A model generated the notes under the pieces. That model saw nothing but the letters and a program-made list of their open reading frames with translations, made no database searches and had not been told where the DNA came from. Shown in pieces: positions 8,706-18,000 of a stretch of DNA of 32,578 bases (its first letter is position 1; every line of letters begins with the position of its first letter). The DNA comes from an uncultured Sphingobacteriales bacterium (lineage in GTDB: Bacteria; Bacteroidota; Bacteroidia; Chitinophagales; Chitinophagaceae), in NCBI GenBank assembly GCA_937871285.1, contig CALMQS010000092.1:1-32578 (forward strand). The letters run 5' to 3'. Position numbers and translations under genes: made by a program.

Positions 8706-8810
8706 GCAAGGTGCAGGAGGTTACAAGTTACAGGGTGCAAGGTGGGGGAAAATGATGATAAGTATAATACGTTGATCTCAAATTTAAAATTTCAAATCTC
8801 ATATTTCAGA
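8705..8810. repeat. Heptad repeat array between convergent ftsE and dipeptidase
   Basis: Two 7-bp arrays fill this convergent gap. From 8705 to 8746 six units run in register, among them AGCAAGG (8705), GGTTACA (8719), AGTTACA (8726) and AGGTGGG (8740). From 8776 to 8810 five units follow a TYTCANA-like pattern: TCTCAAA (8776), TTTCAAA (8790), TCTCATA (8797) and TTTCAGA (8804), with TTTAAAA between. The second array runs over the dipeptidase stop codon (8799-8801). The 29 bases between the arrays show no clear unit. Confidence 0.7.
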
Positions 8811-9881
8811 TCCCCATGCGTTTTGCAGAAAGCGCAGCCAGTTTTTATGGAAAACTTTTTCTATATCCTGCTGCGGGTAACCCCGTTTTGCCAGCAACTC
8901 TTTTAATAATTGCAGATCTGCAATCGTATCCATATCGTATGGCGACTGTTCCTGCCCGAACATGCCGTCTAAATCGCTCCCGATAGCAATATGATTAGCA
9001 TTGCCGGCAAGCTGGCAAATATGATCATAATGATCTATTAATATACTAAGCGTAATATTTTCTGTTTTGGGATCATTTTTTCCTCTCACCCATCCGGGCT
9101 TCAGCATCCATGCGTCCAGCACGCCGCCAATTACGGCATTTCTGTTTATCAGTATTTTTATTTGCTCATCGGTGAGCTGCCGCTGGTAGGGAACCAATGC
9201 CCTGCAGTTATGGTGACTTGCCCATACGGGACCTTTATATAAATCAACAGCCTGCGTAAAAGCCTCATCGGTTAAATGCGTTACATCAAGAATCATATTG
9301 AGGTTGTCCATTGCTTTAACCAGTTCTACGCCGCCCTTTGTAAGCGGACCTTCCATACCGGTGCCTGGAGCGTATCGTCCCGGCCCGTAATGTGCGGGGC
9401 CAAGCGCTCTTAACCCGTATTGATATGATCTTTCGAGGTAGGAAAGGTTAACCAAAGAATCTGCCCCTTCGAGGCTTAAAATATACCCCACCGGTTTTGT
9501 ATGGTCAGGTATCGCAGTATCATTCCATAATTGAATATGTTTATTCAACGTATGCGCATTGGTGATCTGTACCATCTCTCCGCTGTCTTCCATAGCCTTA
9601 TACCATGCCCTTTGTCCTTGTGTTTGCGCCCAGGCCTGTTCCGGGGAGTGCCAGCCAGCCAGTGTACTGTTTACATCTACAAACCTTGCGATCATGGTAG
9701 CCACTACCAAACCAATCCTGCCTCTGCGTAATTCGGGAAGGGATACCATGCCTTTACCACGGTCGGGTTTATCTGTCATGTTTTTTTCGCGTTGCCGTAT
9801 TGCAGCAACGGGTTGTTTCAGATCCCTGTTCCATTCCAGGGCATTCATAGAAAGATCAAGGTGAGCGTCAATGATAAACAT
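8799..9881 (-). CDS. M19-family membrane dipeptidase-like zinc peptidase
   Basis: The 360-residue protein carries the renal/membrane dipeptidase ligands in order: HLD (H7, D9), E138 in SLEGAD, H202 in DVTHLTDEAF, H223/H224 in ASHHNCR, and D303 in IGSDLDG. These bind two zinc ions and hydrolyse dipeptides, often with D-residues, or related amide substrates. There is no signal peptide from this start, so a cytoplasmic enzyme is likely. It is the last gene of a minus-strand run with a 3-hydroxyacyl-CoA dehydrogenase-like gene and an SDR, 56 bases after the former. The last codons (SEI and stop) lie within a heptad repeat array, so the C-terminus has probably been reshaped by it. The substrate is unknown. 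Confidence 0.88.
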   Translation of the reverse strand: MFIIDAHLDLSMNALEWNRDLKQPVAAIRQREKNMTDKPDRGKGMVSLPELRRGRIGLVVATMIARFVDVNSTLAGWHSPEQAWAQTQGQRAWYKAMEDSGEMVQITNAHTLNKHIQLWNDTAIPDHTKPVGYILSLEGADSLVNLSYLERSYQYGLRALGPAHYGPGRYAPGTGMEGPLTKGGVELVKAMDNLNMILDVTHLTDEAFTQAVDLYKGPVWASHHNCRALVPYQRQLTDEQIKILINRNAVIGGVLDAWMLKPGWVRGKNDPKTENITLSILIDHYDHICQLAGNANHIAIGSDLDGMFGQEQSPYDMDTIADLQLLKELLAKRGYPQQDIEKVFHKNWLRFLQNAWGSEI

Positions 9882-9900
9882 ATATATGGTTTAAAGAGTG

Positions 9901-9928
9901 GTAAGTAGTAAGTAGTAAGTGGCAAGTA
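9901..9928. repeat. GTAAGTA heptad array, four units
   Basis: Four 7-bp units stand in register: GTAAGTA (9901), GTAAGTA (9908), GTAAGTG (9915) and GCAAGTA (9922). They occupy half of the 56-bp gap between two minus-strand genes, upstream of the dipeptidase start. This is the least degenerate of the heptad arrays here. Confidence 0.85.
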
Positions 9929-9937
9929 AGGCAGTGC

Positions 9938-10954
9938 TTATTTAGCATTGATATTTTTCTTTTGGAGGGTTTTTAATTTTTTTTTCACCACATCTTCCGG
10001 GTATTTTAAAGCAAGCTTCCTGATATCATAGCTGAAAGCGGTAAAGGTTTCTTCCCACAGCTTCGCTTCCTCAGGGGTATAGGAGTGGAACCCATGCGCG
10101 TTGGCAACGCCTTTCCCCCCGCTCTTTACAATTTCGTCAATAAGCTTTGGAACTTCTGCACTATTATTTAAAGTAGGGAACAGGTCTTTCATTACGGTAT
10201 GATAAGCCGGCACCCCGGTGAGGTCCATCCAGCGAAAAACACCTACTAAGGTCATCCAGTAGCCGGCGTTGTTCCGGCAGGCCCGGTCTACATCTTCCAC
10301 GGTTGCATATCCCTGTTCTACCAGCGATATGGCTTCGCGGTACATAGCATACATGATCCGGTTGGTAATGAACCCCCGGATATCTTTGCGTACCAATGTA
10401 GGCTCTTTGCCCCACAGGTGAGATAGTTCATATAAATATTCACCTTTTGTGATATCGCTTTCATTACCGCATATTACCTCCAAAAAACGGGTAGTGTGCG
10501 ATGGCTCGGCCCAGTGTAAACCAAAGAATCTTGAGGGATGGGAGGTTTGCTGCTGCAGTATACTTATAGGAATAGCCGATGTGTTACTGGCCAGCAATGC
10601 GTTCTCGTCTATAACCGCTTCAATTTTACTGTATACAACCTTTTTTATATCCAGGTTCTCCAGTGTGCATTCAATTACCAATGCACAGCCCCGCAATTGA
10701 TCATAGTCTTCTGTTATGCTAAGGTGCTGTAAATAAAAATCCGGCGCATTGGTAACCAGCTTCTCCCTGCGCGACCTTTGCAGGTGTTTTGTAATACGCT
10801 TAAGGGCAAATGCCAGGTCAATGGAAACGGGCGCTACCGCCACTACCGGATGACCGGCCATGAGGAGGCAGGTTGTGATGCTGCACCCCATTAATCCCAG
10901 GCCCACTACGCCTATTTTGATTTCTGCCGCATTTAATTGTGTATCTCTCATCAT
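9938..10954 (-). CDS. 3-hydroxyacyl-CoA dehydrogenase-like NAD-dependent oxidoreductase
   Basis: This 338-residue protein has an N-terminal Rossmann fold with GLGLMG (18-23), then SNTSAIPI with S123 and N124, the H147 region GLHWAEP, and E159 in RFLEVI. These correspond to the serine, asparagine, histidine and glutamate of 3-hydroxyacyl-CoA dehydrogenases. The C-terminal helical domain begins near GFITNRIMYAMYREA. Single-function proteins of this size include 3-hydroxybutyryl-CoA dehydrogenase, L-gulonate 3-dehydrogenase/lambda-crystallin and L-carnitine dehydrogenase; the sequence does not decide between them. HWAEP in place of the usual HFFNP argues against a standard fatty-acid enzyme. The start (two adjacent ATGs) lies 19 bases after the SDR stop, so the genes are probably cotranscribed. 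Confidence 0.82.
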   Translation of the reverse strand: MMRDTQLNAAEIKIGVVGLGLMGCSITTCLLMAGHPVVAVAPVSIDLAFALKRITKHLQRSRREKLVTNAPDFYLQHLSITEDYDQLRGCALVIECTLENLDIKKVVYSKIEAVIDENALLASNTSAIPISILQQQTSHPSRFFGLHWAEPSHTTRFLEVICGNESDITKGEYLYELSHLWGKEPTLVRKDIRGFITNRIMYAMYREAISLVEQGYATVEDVDRACRNNAGYWMTLVGVFRWMDLTGVPAYHTVMKDLFPTLNNSAEVPKLIDEIVKSGGKGVANAHGFHSYTPEEAKLWEETFTAFSYDIRKLALKYPEDVVKKKLKTLQKKNINAK

Positions 10955-10973
10955 ATGGTTTTAAAGATAATAA

Positions 10974-11720
10974 TTAATAAGTAGCCCTTCCGCCAGACAG
11001 GTCGAAAGTAAAACCGGTGCTAAAACTATTTTGGGAAGATACTATAAAACATGCCATATCCGCGGCTTCATCTAAGGTTCCGCAACGTTTCATCGGTATT
11101 TTATCGGTCATGTATTTCACCTGCGCTTCCGGCATGGCATCTACCAGTGCAGTTCTGATAACGGCAGGGGCTAATGCGTTTATAGTAATATTGGTTTCTG
11201 CATATTCTTTCCCCTGTACCTTGGTCATACCAATTACCGCCGCCTTTGATGCGGAATAAGCCAGCATACCAGCATTTCCTTCCTTTCCGGCAATGGAAGC
11301 AATATGCAGAATACGGCCATAATTATTCCGGAGCATATGAGGCAACGCGTATTTTGAGGTAAAAAAGCTGCCCATAAAATTTACCGAAAAAACCATTTGA
11401 AGATTAGCGGTGGAAACTTCATGGCTTTTAATATGGGTTTCCCCTGTAATACCGGCACTGTTAACAAGGATATCTATTTTTCCAAATTGCTTCACGGTAT
11501 CATCAACAGCCGCCTGTACCGCATTTTCGTTGGTAATGTCCAAAGCGAATATTTTATTTTCATATTTCAGCCGGCGAACAGCAGCGCGTAATTTCTCCTC
11601 TTCCTTATCGAATAGCGCCAGCTTTACTTTGCGCTCCGACAGCCTTTCGGCAATTGCCAGGCCCAATCCTGAAGCCGCGCCGGTAATAATAGCGGTTTGA
11701 TTTTCCCATGCAAGATTCAT
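10974..11720 (-). CDS. Short-chain dehydrogenase/reductase (SDR), FabG-like
   Basis: The 248-residue protein is a classical SDR: cofactor motif TGAASGLG (13-20), NSAG (87-90, a variant of NNAG), catalytic S142 in HIASIAG, and Y155/K159 in YSASK. The C-terminal SGGRATY is typical of FabG-like sugar or hydroxy-acid dehydrogenases. It is the first gene of the minus-strand run leading to the HCDH-like and dipeptidase genes. An exact -7 box lies 38 bases upstream. The partners suggest oxidation of a hydroxy acid or its CoA ester rather than fatty-acid synthesis, since no acyl carrier protein or synthase is nearby. The substrate is unknown. Confidence 0.85.
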   Translation of the reverse strand: MNLAWENQTAIITGAASGLGLAIAERLSERKVKLALFDKEEEKLRAAVRRLKYENKIFALDITNENAVQAAVDDTVKQFGKIDILVNSAGITGETHIKSHEVSTANLQMVFSVNFMGSFFTSKYALPHMLRNNYGRILHIASIAGKEGNAGMLAYSASKAAVIGMTKVQGKEYAETNITINALAPAVIRTALVDAMPEAQVKYMTDKIPMKRCGTLDEAADMACFIVSSQNSFSTGFTFDLSGGRATY

Positions 11721-11758
11721 ACAGGTTGCTTTTGCACAAATTACTATACTTAATTGAG

Positions 11759-11766
11759 CAAAATTA
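11759..11766 (-). promoter_or_regulatory. -7 promoter box for the SDR operon
   Basis: The complement reads TAATTTTG, an exact TAnnTTTG match, 38 bases before the SDR ATG. I see no convincing -33 TTG at the right spacing. Confidence 0.5.
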
Positions 11767-11825
11767 AATCAAACGATTGTGTAATGTAAGCCGGGTTGAA
11801 AGCCTTCCGGCGGAGTTTAGTTCGT

Positions 11826-12932
11826 TTACATAGATTCTTCCCAAAGATCAAATTCGGCCCTGTTTTGCCTGAGCAGCAGGTAATGGTTGCTTAAGGAGGT
11901 AAGCAACGGGTAACTCCTGTACGGAAGGCCGTACTGATCCGACAACCGCTTCAGCGCCTGCGTTATCTCGGGGTAATATGCATGATGGATATTAGGAAAA
12001 AGATGGTGTACGATATGATAATTATAGTTGCCCATTACAAAGCGGGTAAACCAGCTTTCACCATTTACATCGTTTGTAGTTTTAAGCATATGAAGCATCC
12101 AGCCATAGGGCAATTTCTTCTGATTGTCCGGAACAGGAAACTCGGATTCCGTATTGGCATGGGGAGGAAGCAATACTATGAGTGCAAAAACGCTGGCAGA
12201 AAAAATCAGCACACAAAATGCACCAATGATCATCAGCCATGAAACACCTAAAAGGATCTTAGGAAGGATGACCAGGTAAAACAGAAAAAATATTTTAAAC
12301 GCGAATAACTTTATGTACTCCGCCAGGGGAATGGTTATGAGCTTATGTACGGTTCTTTTGTTGCTGAAGAAATCTTTAAAATCGCGGACCAGCAACCAGT
12401 TAAATAAAAACAAGGGGTAAATAAAGGGAAGATAGATATGCTGGTATTTATGCATGGGAGAAAACCTGGAATGCGGCACTATTCGTACCAGGGCACTTTG
12501 ATCTATATCTGTATCCCATCCATCTACATTGGGGTAGTTGTGATGATAACGGATATGGCGTGTTTTCCAGATAAAGCTATTGGCGCCCATGATGTCAAAC
12601 AGGTATGTGTACACATCGTTCATCCGGCGACTGTTAAAAATAGTATGATGCACGCTGTCATGAATCACATTAAGATAATTCAGCACTATGGCAATACCCA
12701 TAAAAAAGTAAGCGCCAAACAGCATCCACGGATTTGTGCCGTAGATTAACGCTAATGTCCAGAAAAAAAAATAAATAAAGGGGAAGAGGAAGGCTTTGAA
12801 CAAAATTTCATTTCTTCTTACAGGCGCCAAAGCCAATACAATTTTTTTTGCTTCTACCCGAAGCTGCTGAAAAACATCTTCCCTTTCTTTTGTAAAATAA
12901 GGTTTCCTTGCTTTTAACGTATCCGTACTCAT
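11826..12932 (-). CDS. Membrane fatty acid desaturase
   Basis: The 368-residue protein has the three histidine boxes of membrane di-iron desaturases: HDSVHH (91-96), HIRYHH (126-131) and HIVHH (306-310), the last followed by LFPNIHHAYYP. Hydrophobic spans lie near 47-64, 68-90, 166-182, 208-226 and 230-256. The arrangement is that of linoleoyl-CoA/front-end acyl desaturases without a fused cytochrome b5. It would introduce a double bond into membrane acyl chains using ferredoxin- or cytochrome-type electrons. The ATG at 12932 is preferred over an alternative start 24 bases upstream because MSTDTLKARK fits a soluble N-terminus. The gene stands alone, with an exact -7 box 50 bases upstream. Confidence 0.88.
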   Translation of the reverse strand: MSTDTLKARKPYFTKEREDVFQQLRVEAKKIVLALAPVRRNEILFKAFLFPFIYFFFWTLALIYGTNPWMLFGAYFFMGIAIVLNYLNVIHDSVHHTIFNSRRMNDVYTYLFDIMGANSFIWKTRHIRYHHNYPNVDGWDTDIDQSALVRIVPHSRFSPMHKYQHIYLPFIYPLFLFNWLLVRDFKDFFSNKRTVHKLITIPLAEYIKLFAFKIFFLFYLVILPKILLGVSWLMIIGAFCVLIFSASVFALIVLLPPHANTESEFPVPDNQKKLPYGWMLHMLKTTNDVNGESWFTRFVMGNYNYHIVHHLFPNIHHAYYPEITQALKRLSDQYGLPYRSYPLLTSLSNHYLLLRQNRAEFDLWEESM

Positions 12933-12982
12933 AGCCAGGTTTTTTAAGACTAGCATTCCAAGGGGAAGAGTGAAGATTCCGG

Positions 12983-12990
12983 CAAATTTA
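12983..12990 (-). promoter_or_regulatory. -7 promoter box for the desaturase
   Basis: The complement reads TAAATTTG, an exact -7 match, 50 bases before the ATG at 12932. The upstream spacer is a T/A-rich run without a clear TTG. Confidence 0.55.
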
Positions 12991-13106
12991 AAAATAAAAA
13001 ATAAAACTATTATTGATTTCAGGCTAAAAGTTTATCAGTTCCGTTAATAAAATGTTACGGAATTATATTCAAATCGTCCCTGCCGGTCCGATGTCTGCAT
13101 TACCAT

Positions 13107-14093
13107 TTATTTCCTGTTTTGCTTTATCCATTCCACCGTTTCTTTTATACCCTCTTCAAGCGGTCTTATCCTGTAGCCCAGTTCGTTCACAGCTTTGCTA
13201 CTGTCCAAAGCCCAGTGATATTTATATTTTGCCACCCAGTCGGGGGTGATCATCGGATATTTTCCCGTAACCTTTGCATTCCAGAGCATCGCATGGCTGA
13301 GCGCATTCAGCACAAAGAAGGGAACATGGCGTAATTGTTTTTCAATACCGCTATATTTTTTTATGAGCGCCATTAAATCATTAAACGTTGCATTCACTCC
13401 TCCCAGAATATAGCGCTCCCCGCTCCGGCCCTTTTCCATAGCCCTGATGTGCCCGTCTACCACATCATCAATAAAAGGATAGGAACCTATGTCTTTCCCG
13501 CTACCGGGTACTATTTTCCATTTTCCCTTCATATACAATTCAACAATTTTGGTTACCGGGTTGCTGCCCGTGTCATAGCCGGGCCCGTATATTCTTGACG
13601 GATTAAGAATACAAACAGCCAGTCCCTGTTTGGCATAATCCATCGCCACCTTTTCCGCGGCATTTTTTGTTGATTCATACAGGTTAAAAAAACCGGTGAT
13701 GCGCGGATCTGTTTCCGTCATGGGCTTTTCTTTGGATGGCCCAATTACACCGGCAGTTGAAGTATAAACAATTTTTGATACCCCGGCTGCTTTTGCCGCT
13801 GCCAGCACATTTTCCGTTCCCTGTACATTAAGTGTTTGAAATACGGAGGCGTCTTTAGCCCAAAGCCTCGCATATGCAGCCAGGTGATAAACCCGGTCTA
13901 CATGCTCCAATGCCGGTTTAAGCGACTCAGGATTCGTAATATCGCCCTTAAAAATCTTTATATTGGTTTTTTGAAATTCGGGCAGGGCAGGAGTTGTTCT
14001 GCATAAAAGATGAATAATATCATCCTGCTGTGCAAGTTGCGTAGTAAGCTTTGAGCCAATATATCCTGTTGAGCCTGTAATTAATATTGCCAT
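13107..14093 (-). CDS. NAD(P)-dependent epimerase/dehydratase (extended SDR, dihydroflavonol-reductase-like)
   Basis: The 328-residue extended SDR has GSTGYIG (7-13), the VYHLAAYARLWA segment, S112/T113 in YTSTAGVIG, and Y139/K143 in YESTK. The C-terminal half (NPSRIYGPG, then FIDDVVDGHIRAME) is typical of the dihydroflavonol-4-reductase/hopanoid-associated sugar epimerase group. These enzymes reduce or epimerise a small or nucleotide-linked substrate with NAD(P)H; no neighbour tells which. The start at 14093 is preferred: a longer version beginning with TTG at 14111 would use the last three bases of the -7 box (14109-14116) as its codon. Confidence 0.85.
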   Translation of the reverse strand: MAILITGSTGYIGSKLTTQLAQQDDIIHLLCRTTPALPEFQKTNIKIFKGDITNPESLKPALEHVDRVYHLAAYARLWAKDASVFQTLNVQGTENVLAAAKAAGVSKIVYTSTAGVIGPSKEKPMTETDPRITGFFNLYESTKNAAEKVAMDYAKQGLAVCILNPSRIYGPGYDTGSNPVTKIVELYMKGKWKIVPGSGKDIGSYPFIDDVVDGHIRAMEKGRSGERYILGGVNATFNDLMALIKKYSGIEKQLRHVPFFVLNALSHAMLWNAKVTGKYPMITPDWVAKYKYHWALDSSKAVNELGYRIRPLEEGIKETVEWIKQNRK

Positions 14094-14108
14094 GCGTGTA
14101 GTTTGGGG

Positions 14109-14116
14109 CAAAGTTA
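14109..14116 (-). promoter_or_regulatory. -7 promoter box for the epimerase
   Basis: The complement reads TAACTTTG, an exact Bacteroidota -7 element, 15 bases before the ATG at 14093. The leader would be about 10 bases long. It also excludes the upstream TTG as a start. Confidence 0.75.
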
Positions 14117-14380
14117 ACAGCCTGCAGCATTCAGCTATGCCGGTTGATGAAGTTTTAAACCAGCTGAATTCGCGTCATTTGCTTTATGTTAAATAGCTGT
14201 TCTGTTTGGAACAAATAACCGTTCCGGTAAAGCGGATGTCCTTGTAATCAATATATTATCTGCTGCTGTCTGTTTACTGCTTAGTAATTCCTGCAATCCT
14301 ATCCTTGGGTAAAAACGCTACAATAATCCCTAATAACAATAAAGGATGACTTTTATCGCTTATGTGTTAACCCCGTAATA

Positions 14381-15088
14381 GTGAAAAACGCACCCTATAT
14401 ATACCAGATTATTGCTGCCATAGCAGCCGTTTCCTTTTTCATACCCTTTTTTATTTTAATGGTAAAGCGGCTGGTGAAATACCAGGCATTTGTGTGGTTT
14501 GCGGTGTACTGGATGCTGGCAGGCGCTGTTAATTTGCTGTTCCTGAGTGAAACATTTACAGGCAGCCGCCTAATGATTGTTACAGAACGGGTATTTAACC
14601 TTGCCGATGCGCCCTTTATGTTATTCATTCTTTATAAAACAGTTCAGATCGAAACAATACAGGGAAGCATTAAAAAAATGTTACCGGCTTTTTTGTGTGC
14701 AGTGGTGCTGTTAACAGTTATTACCCAACTACAGGACTTCGCTGAAATCCTGATGATAGGCGGGGGACTGGTTATTATCATGATGTATATTATATGGATT
14801 ATTGTGCACTATATTAAAGGGATAAAACACCATAACACTGAATATACCCTGCAGTTTATTTATTATGCCCTGCTATTTGAATATGGCATATCTGTTGTTA
14901 CTTTTATTTTTAGCTATATGATCCCCGATCAAAGCAATGTGCAGGACAGTTTCCTGATTTATCATCTTTCTATTATCATTTCCATTTCGGTGGCGTCATA
15001 CGGATTGTTCATGCACAAGGAAAGCCCGGAGGAGAAAAAACTAAAGGTGGAAAAGAAAGAGCGGGAAGCAGAAATAAAATTTCTATAG
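14381..15088 (+). CDS. Seven-TM integral membrane protein of unknown function
   Basis: I do not recognise this 235-residue protein. Seven hydrophobic spans are visible at about 8-28, 35-54, 74-88, 102-118, 124-146, 158-178 and 190-210, followed by a strongly charged tail (HKESPEEKKLKVEKKEREAE). The start is GTG at 14381; no better in-frame ATG lies before the first span. There is no enzymatic motif. A membrane sensor or small transport role is possible but unsupported. The gene stands alone, and 10 bases separate it from the convergent TamB-like gene, with no terminator visible between. The 264 bases upstream (14117-14380) hold no gene, repeat or exact -7 box that I can see. Confidence 0.7.
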   Translation: MKNAPYIYQIIAAIAAVSFFIPFFILMVKRLVKYQAFVWFAVYWMLAGAVNLLFLSETFTGSRLMIVTERVFNLADAPFMLFILYKTVQIETIQGSIKKMLPAFLCAVVLLTVITQLQDFAEILMIGGGLVIIMMYIIWIIVHYIKGIKHHNTEYTLQFIYYALLFEYGISVVTFIFSYMIPDQSNVQDSFLIYHLSIIISISVASYGLFMHKESPEEKKLKVEKKEREAEIKFL

Positions 15089-15097
15089 CTCCTTCCC

Positions 15098-18000
15098 TTA
15101 ATTGAGCCTTACCACCGTTGAATCGCTTTCTTTATCCTGCTCCTTTTCTTTCATTTCCGCTTTCTTTCTCCGGATGCGATCGGAATCAAATTCCGTTCTG
15201 AAGGAAATGCTTCCACCGGCGCGGTTTCTTTTACCTGTGGTAGATAATGCATCAAAGTTACTCCGGTAAAAACAGCTTACCCTGAATTTCCCGTCGGGTG
15301 TGATTTTATATTCTGCAGTAATATCGGGCAGGAAGAGAAAATTAGTGCTCTCTGTTAATGCGGGTTGGGAGCCGCTGCTTACGAAATTAAAATCACTTCC
15401 AAAAGTAATGACCAGTTTGTCGTTCAGCAGGGATTTTATGAATTGAAGGCTGATATTATCGCGCGTAAGGTTTACGGTATTGCCGGAAGAAGTACCCGTA
15501 GGATCAATAGAAGCCCTTGTATAATTAAAGTTTACACTCAGCGTGGGATCTTTAAAAATACCATACAAAAGGGTTTTAAGCGAACTGGTAAGGTACCCCG
15601 AAATATATTCGGAAATGGTATTGAAAGCAAAAGTAGTGGCATCGGTTTGCAGCACATTATACTGTCCAATGGGAGCAAAACTCCTGAATACGATCAGGTA
15701 GGCCACCTGTTTATTCTTTTCATTATCATCATTATTGATGCGCTGTAAATCGCCAAGCAAACGCTGGCTGTTTTTTACATCGCTGTTAGCGGCCAAGGCA
15801 ATATCAAAGTAAATATCGGGTTTGCCTAATGAGCCCTTCAGCGTGCAAAGCACATCTATATCTGTTCGTTCGCTTTTCAACCTGCTTACTTCCGGGTCTG
15901 TGGTTTGTCCCTGTTCGGCATACAATGAACTGAGCTTTACATCATTGGCTATATATTTTGCTCTTAAATTGATTTCAGCCTGGTTAGGATCTCCGTCCCA
16001 ACGTATATAGCTTCCTTCATTGGGCAATAGCACAAAAGGTTTTTTAAATATCTCCTGGAAGCTGAAGCGGTAATATCCTCTGTCTATTGTATACTTGCCG
16101 TTGATCGTAAACGGAGAACTGGAGCCTGTGTGCATTTTTAATGTGCCGCTCCCCGTTGCTTCTATGATGTCTCCGGTTATTTCATCAAGCACCATATACA
16201 TGCGGGTATAATTATTGGCAGTAAGGTTAAGATCAATATTAAGCTGCGAAGCATCGGCTCCTAAACCGTCAATGTTCATTTCCCGCCCGTATTGCTTCCA
16301 GATAATATAATCTGCACTGCCGCTTTCTTTAGACGACGACGATGTAATATAGATACTTGAGCTGTCAACAGGCTCTCCGGTAATGGTCATTCTCATATCA
16401 TCCTCCGGTCCCCTGAACCTGAAATTAGCCTTACCAATAGCTTTCCCGTAAAACAAACTGTTATCGGACCTGGTGGTATTCAGCAGTAATAAACGATTGG
16501 TATTAATGGATATGTTGTATACAAAATTGTTGAAATTGGAATGCTGTAAATCTCCGGTGAGCTGGGCTGTATTAAGGGCGTTTTTACCATTTTGAGGAAG
16601 GGTATCATGTAAGGAAATAGTGCCAAAGTCTATTTTCCCGGGTGTAAAAACAATCCTGGCGCTATCAAAAGTATAATAGCATTGCGTATACAATACTTTT
16701 AACCCCGCGTTTTTTACATCAATAGTACCAATATAATCCGGTTTGTTAATATCACCTTTCATACGCAGGTTTCCGGTGGCAAAGCCTCTCATGTTGCCAA
16801 AGATGGAGCCCAGGTACTTTTCCAGAAAGTGAATATTGGTATAATCGAAATTGGCGTTGGCATTGATTTGCTGATGCAGGGAATCTACAATTTCATACGA
16901 GCCCGCAATGCTGAACCTGTAGTTATTGTTATCCGATATCGCCTCGTAGGTTGCTTTCCTGCTCCTGTTGTCCCAGGCGCCGGTAATAGCGATCTTTCCT
17001 ATAGAATCATTTTCCAGCCTGAACTGTTCCGCATGGAGTTCTGAGGATATATACATATCGCGGAAAGCGTCTTCAATGGTAACCGTTCCCGACACAATCC
17101 CTTCCATCCGGGGCTCTTTCACCAGGAAGGGCATGAAATCGCCAATATTTACTTTTTTCATTTCAACAATAACATCATCCCATGTGCCTACATCGGAATG
17201 TTTGCTTACCACGGCAATTTCCTGATCGCCATTGCTGAATTTTATATTCCTGGCGTCAATATAAGAGCGGCTCAGCGTTAATTCACCACCCTCATCTATT
17301 TTCCATGTTTTTTCATTCAGCACAATGCTCGACGGATCAAAATGTAGTTTTATACCGTCTTCCAGGTTAGTGATCTGCGCAGAAAGCCGTGCATCATTAA
17401 TAGTTTGTGTTGCGGCAGTACTGATGTTAAGCTGCGAAACGTTATTGCTGGAGGCGATGGATATTTTACTTCCGGGAAACTGAAGACTGTCGTTTACAAT
17501 GGTATTACCAATAATACCGGTTAATTTCAAACTATCCATATTGCCTAAACCGGTTAGCCGGAAATCATGTACAGCCAGATTTTTATATGCGGCATAGGGG
17601 ATCATTGTGCTGACAGCCATAAGATTGGTTGCCGAATTAAGCGAACCCACAATGGTGCTGTTGTTAAATCCTTTTAATGCAGGATTGATCAGCGACAGGT
17701 ACTGGTCTATATTTTTAACATCTAATTGAAAAAGAAAATTCTGGTCTTTAATCGCTTTTTTGGGCGGAGGTATATAAGCAGGATAATATTTATTCAGGAA
17801 TTGCTTTACCGCTTCCGGCAATTCACGAATCGTAAAATCTCCTATCAAAAATGCAGAAGCTTCTGTATTGCGCAGTTGCAATATCTTTTGCTGGTCTATT
17901 AACTGTGAGCTTAAGGTAAGCGTATCAAAAACAAATGTTTGATTGCTTTTGGTAACGGCAACATCATATAGTGAAACGGTACCCAAAAAATTATCAATAT

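Noticed and set aside
13039..13062. Hairpin TTCCGT / ACGGAA downstream of the epimerase
   Set aside because: Six-bp arms around a 12-base loop without a following T-tract in the direction of transcription; too weak to call a terminator.
14094..14111. Extended epimerase start at a TTG codon
   Set aside because: The TTG is the end of the TAACTTTG -7 box; the ATG at 14093 matches the family N-terminus.
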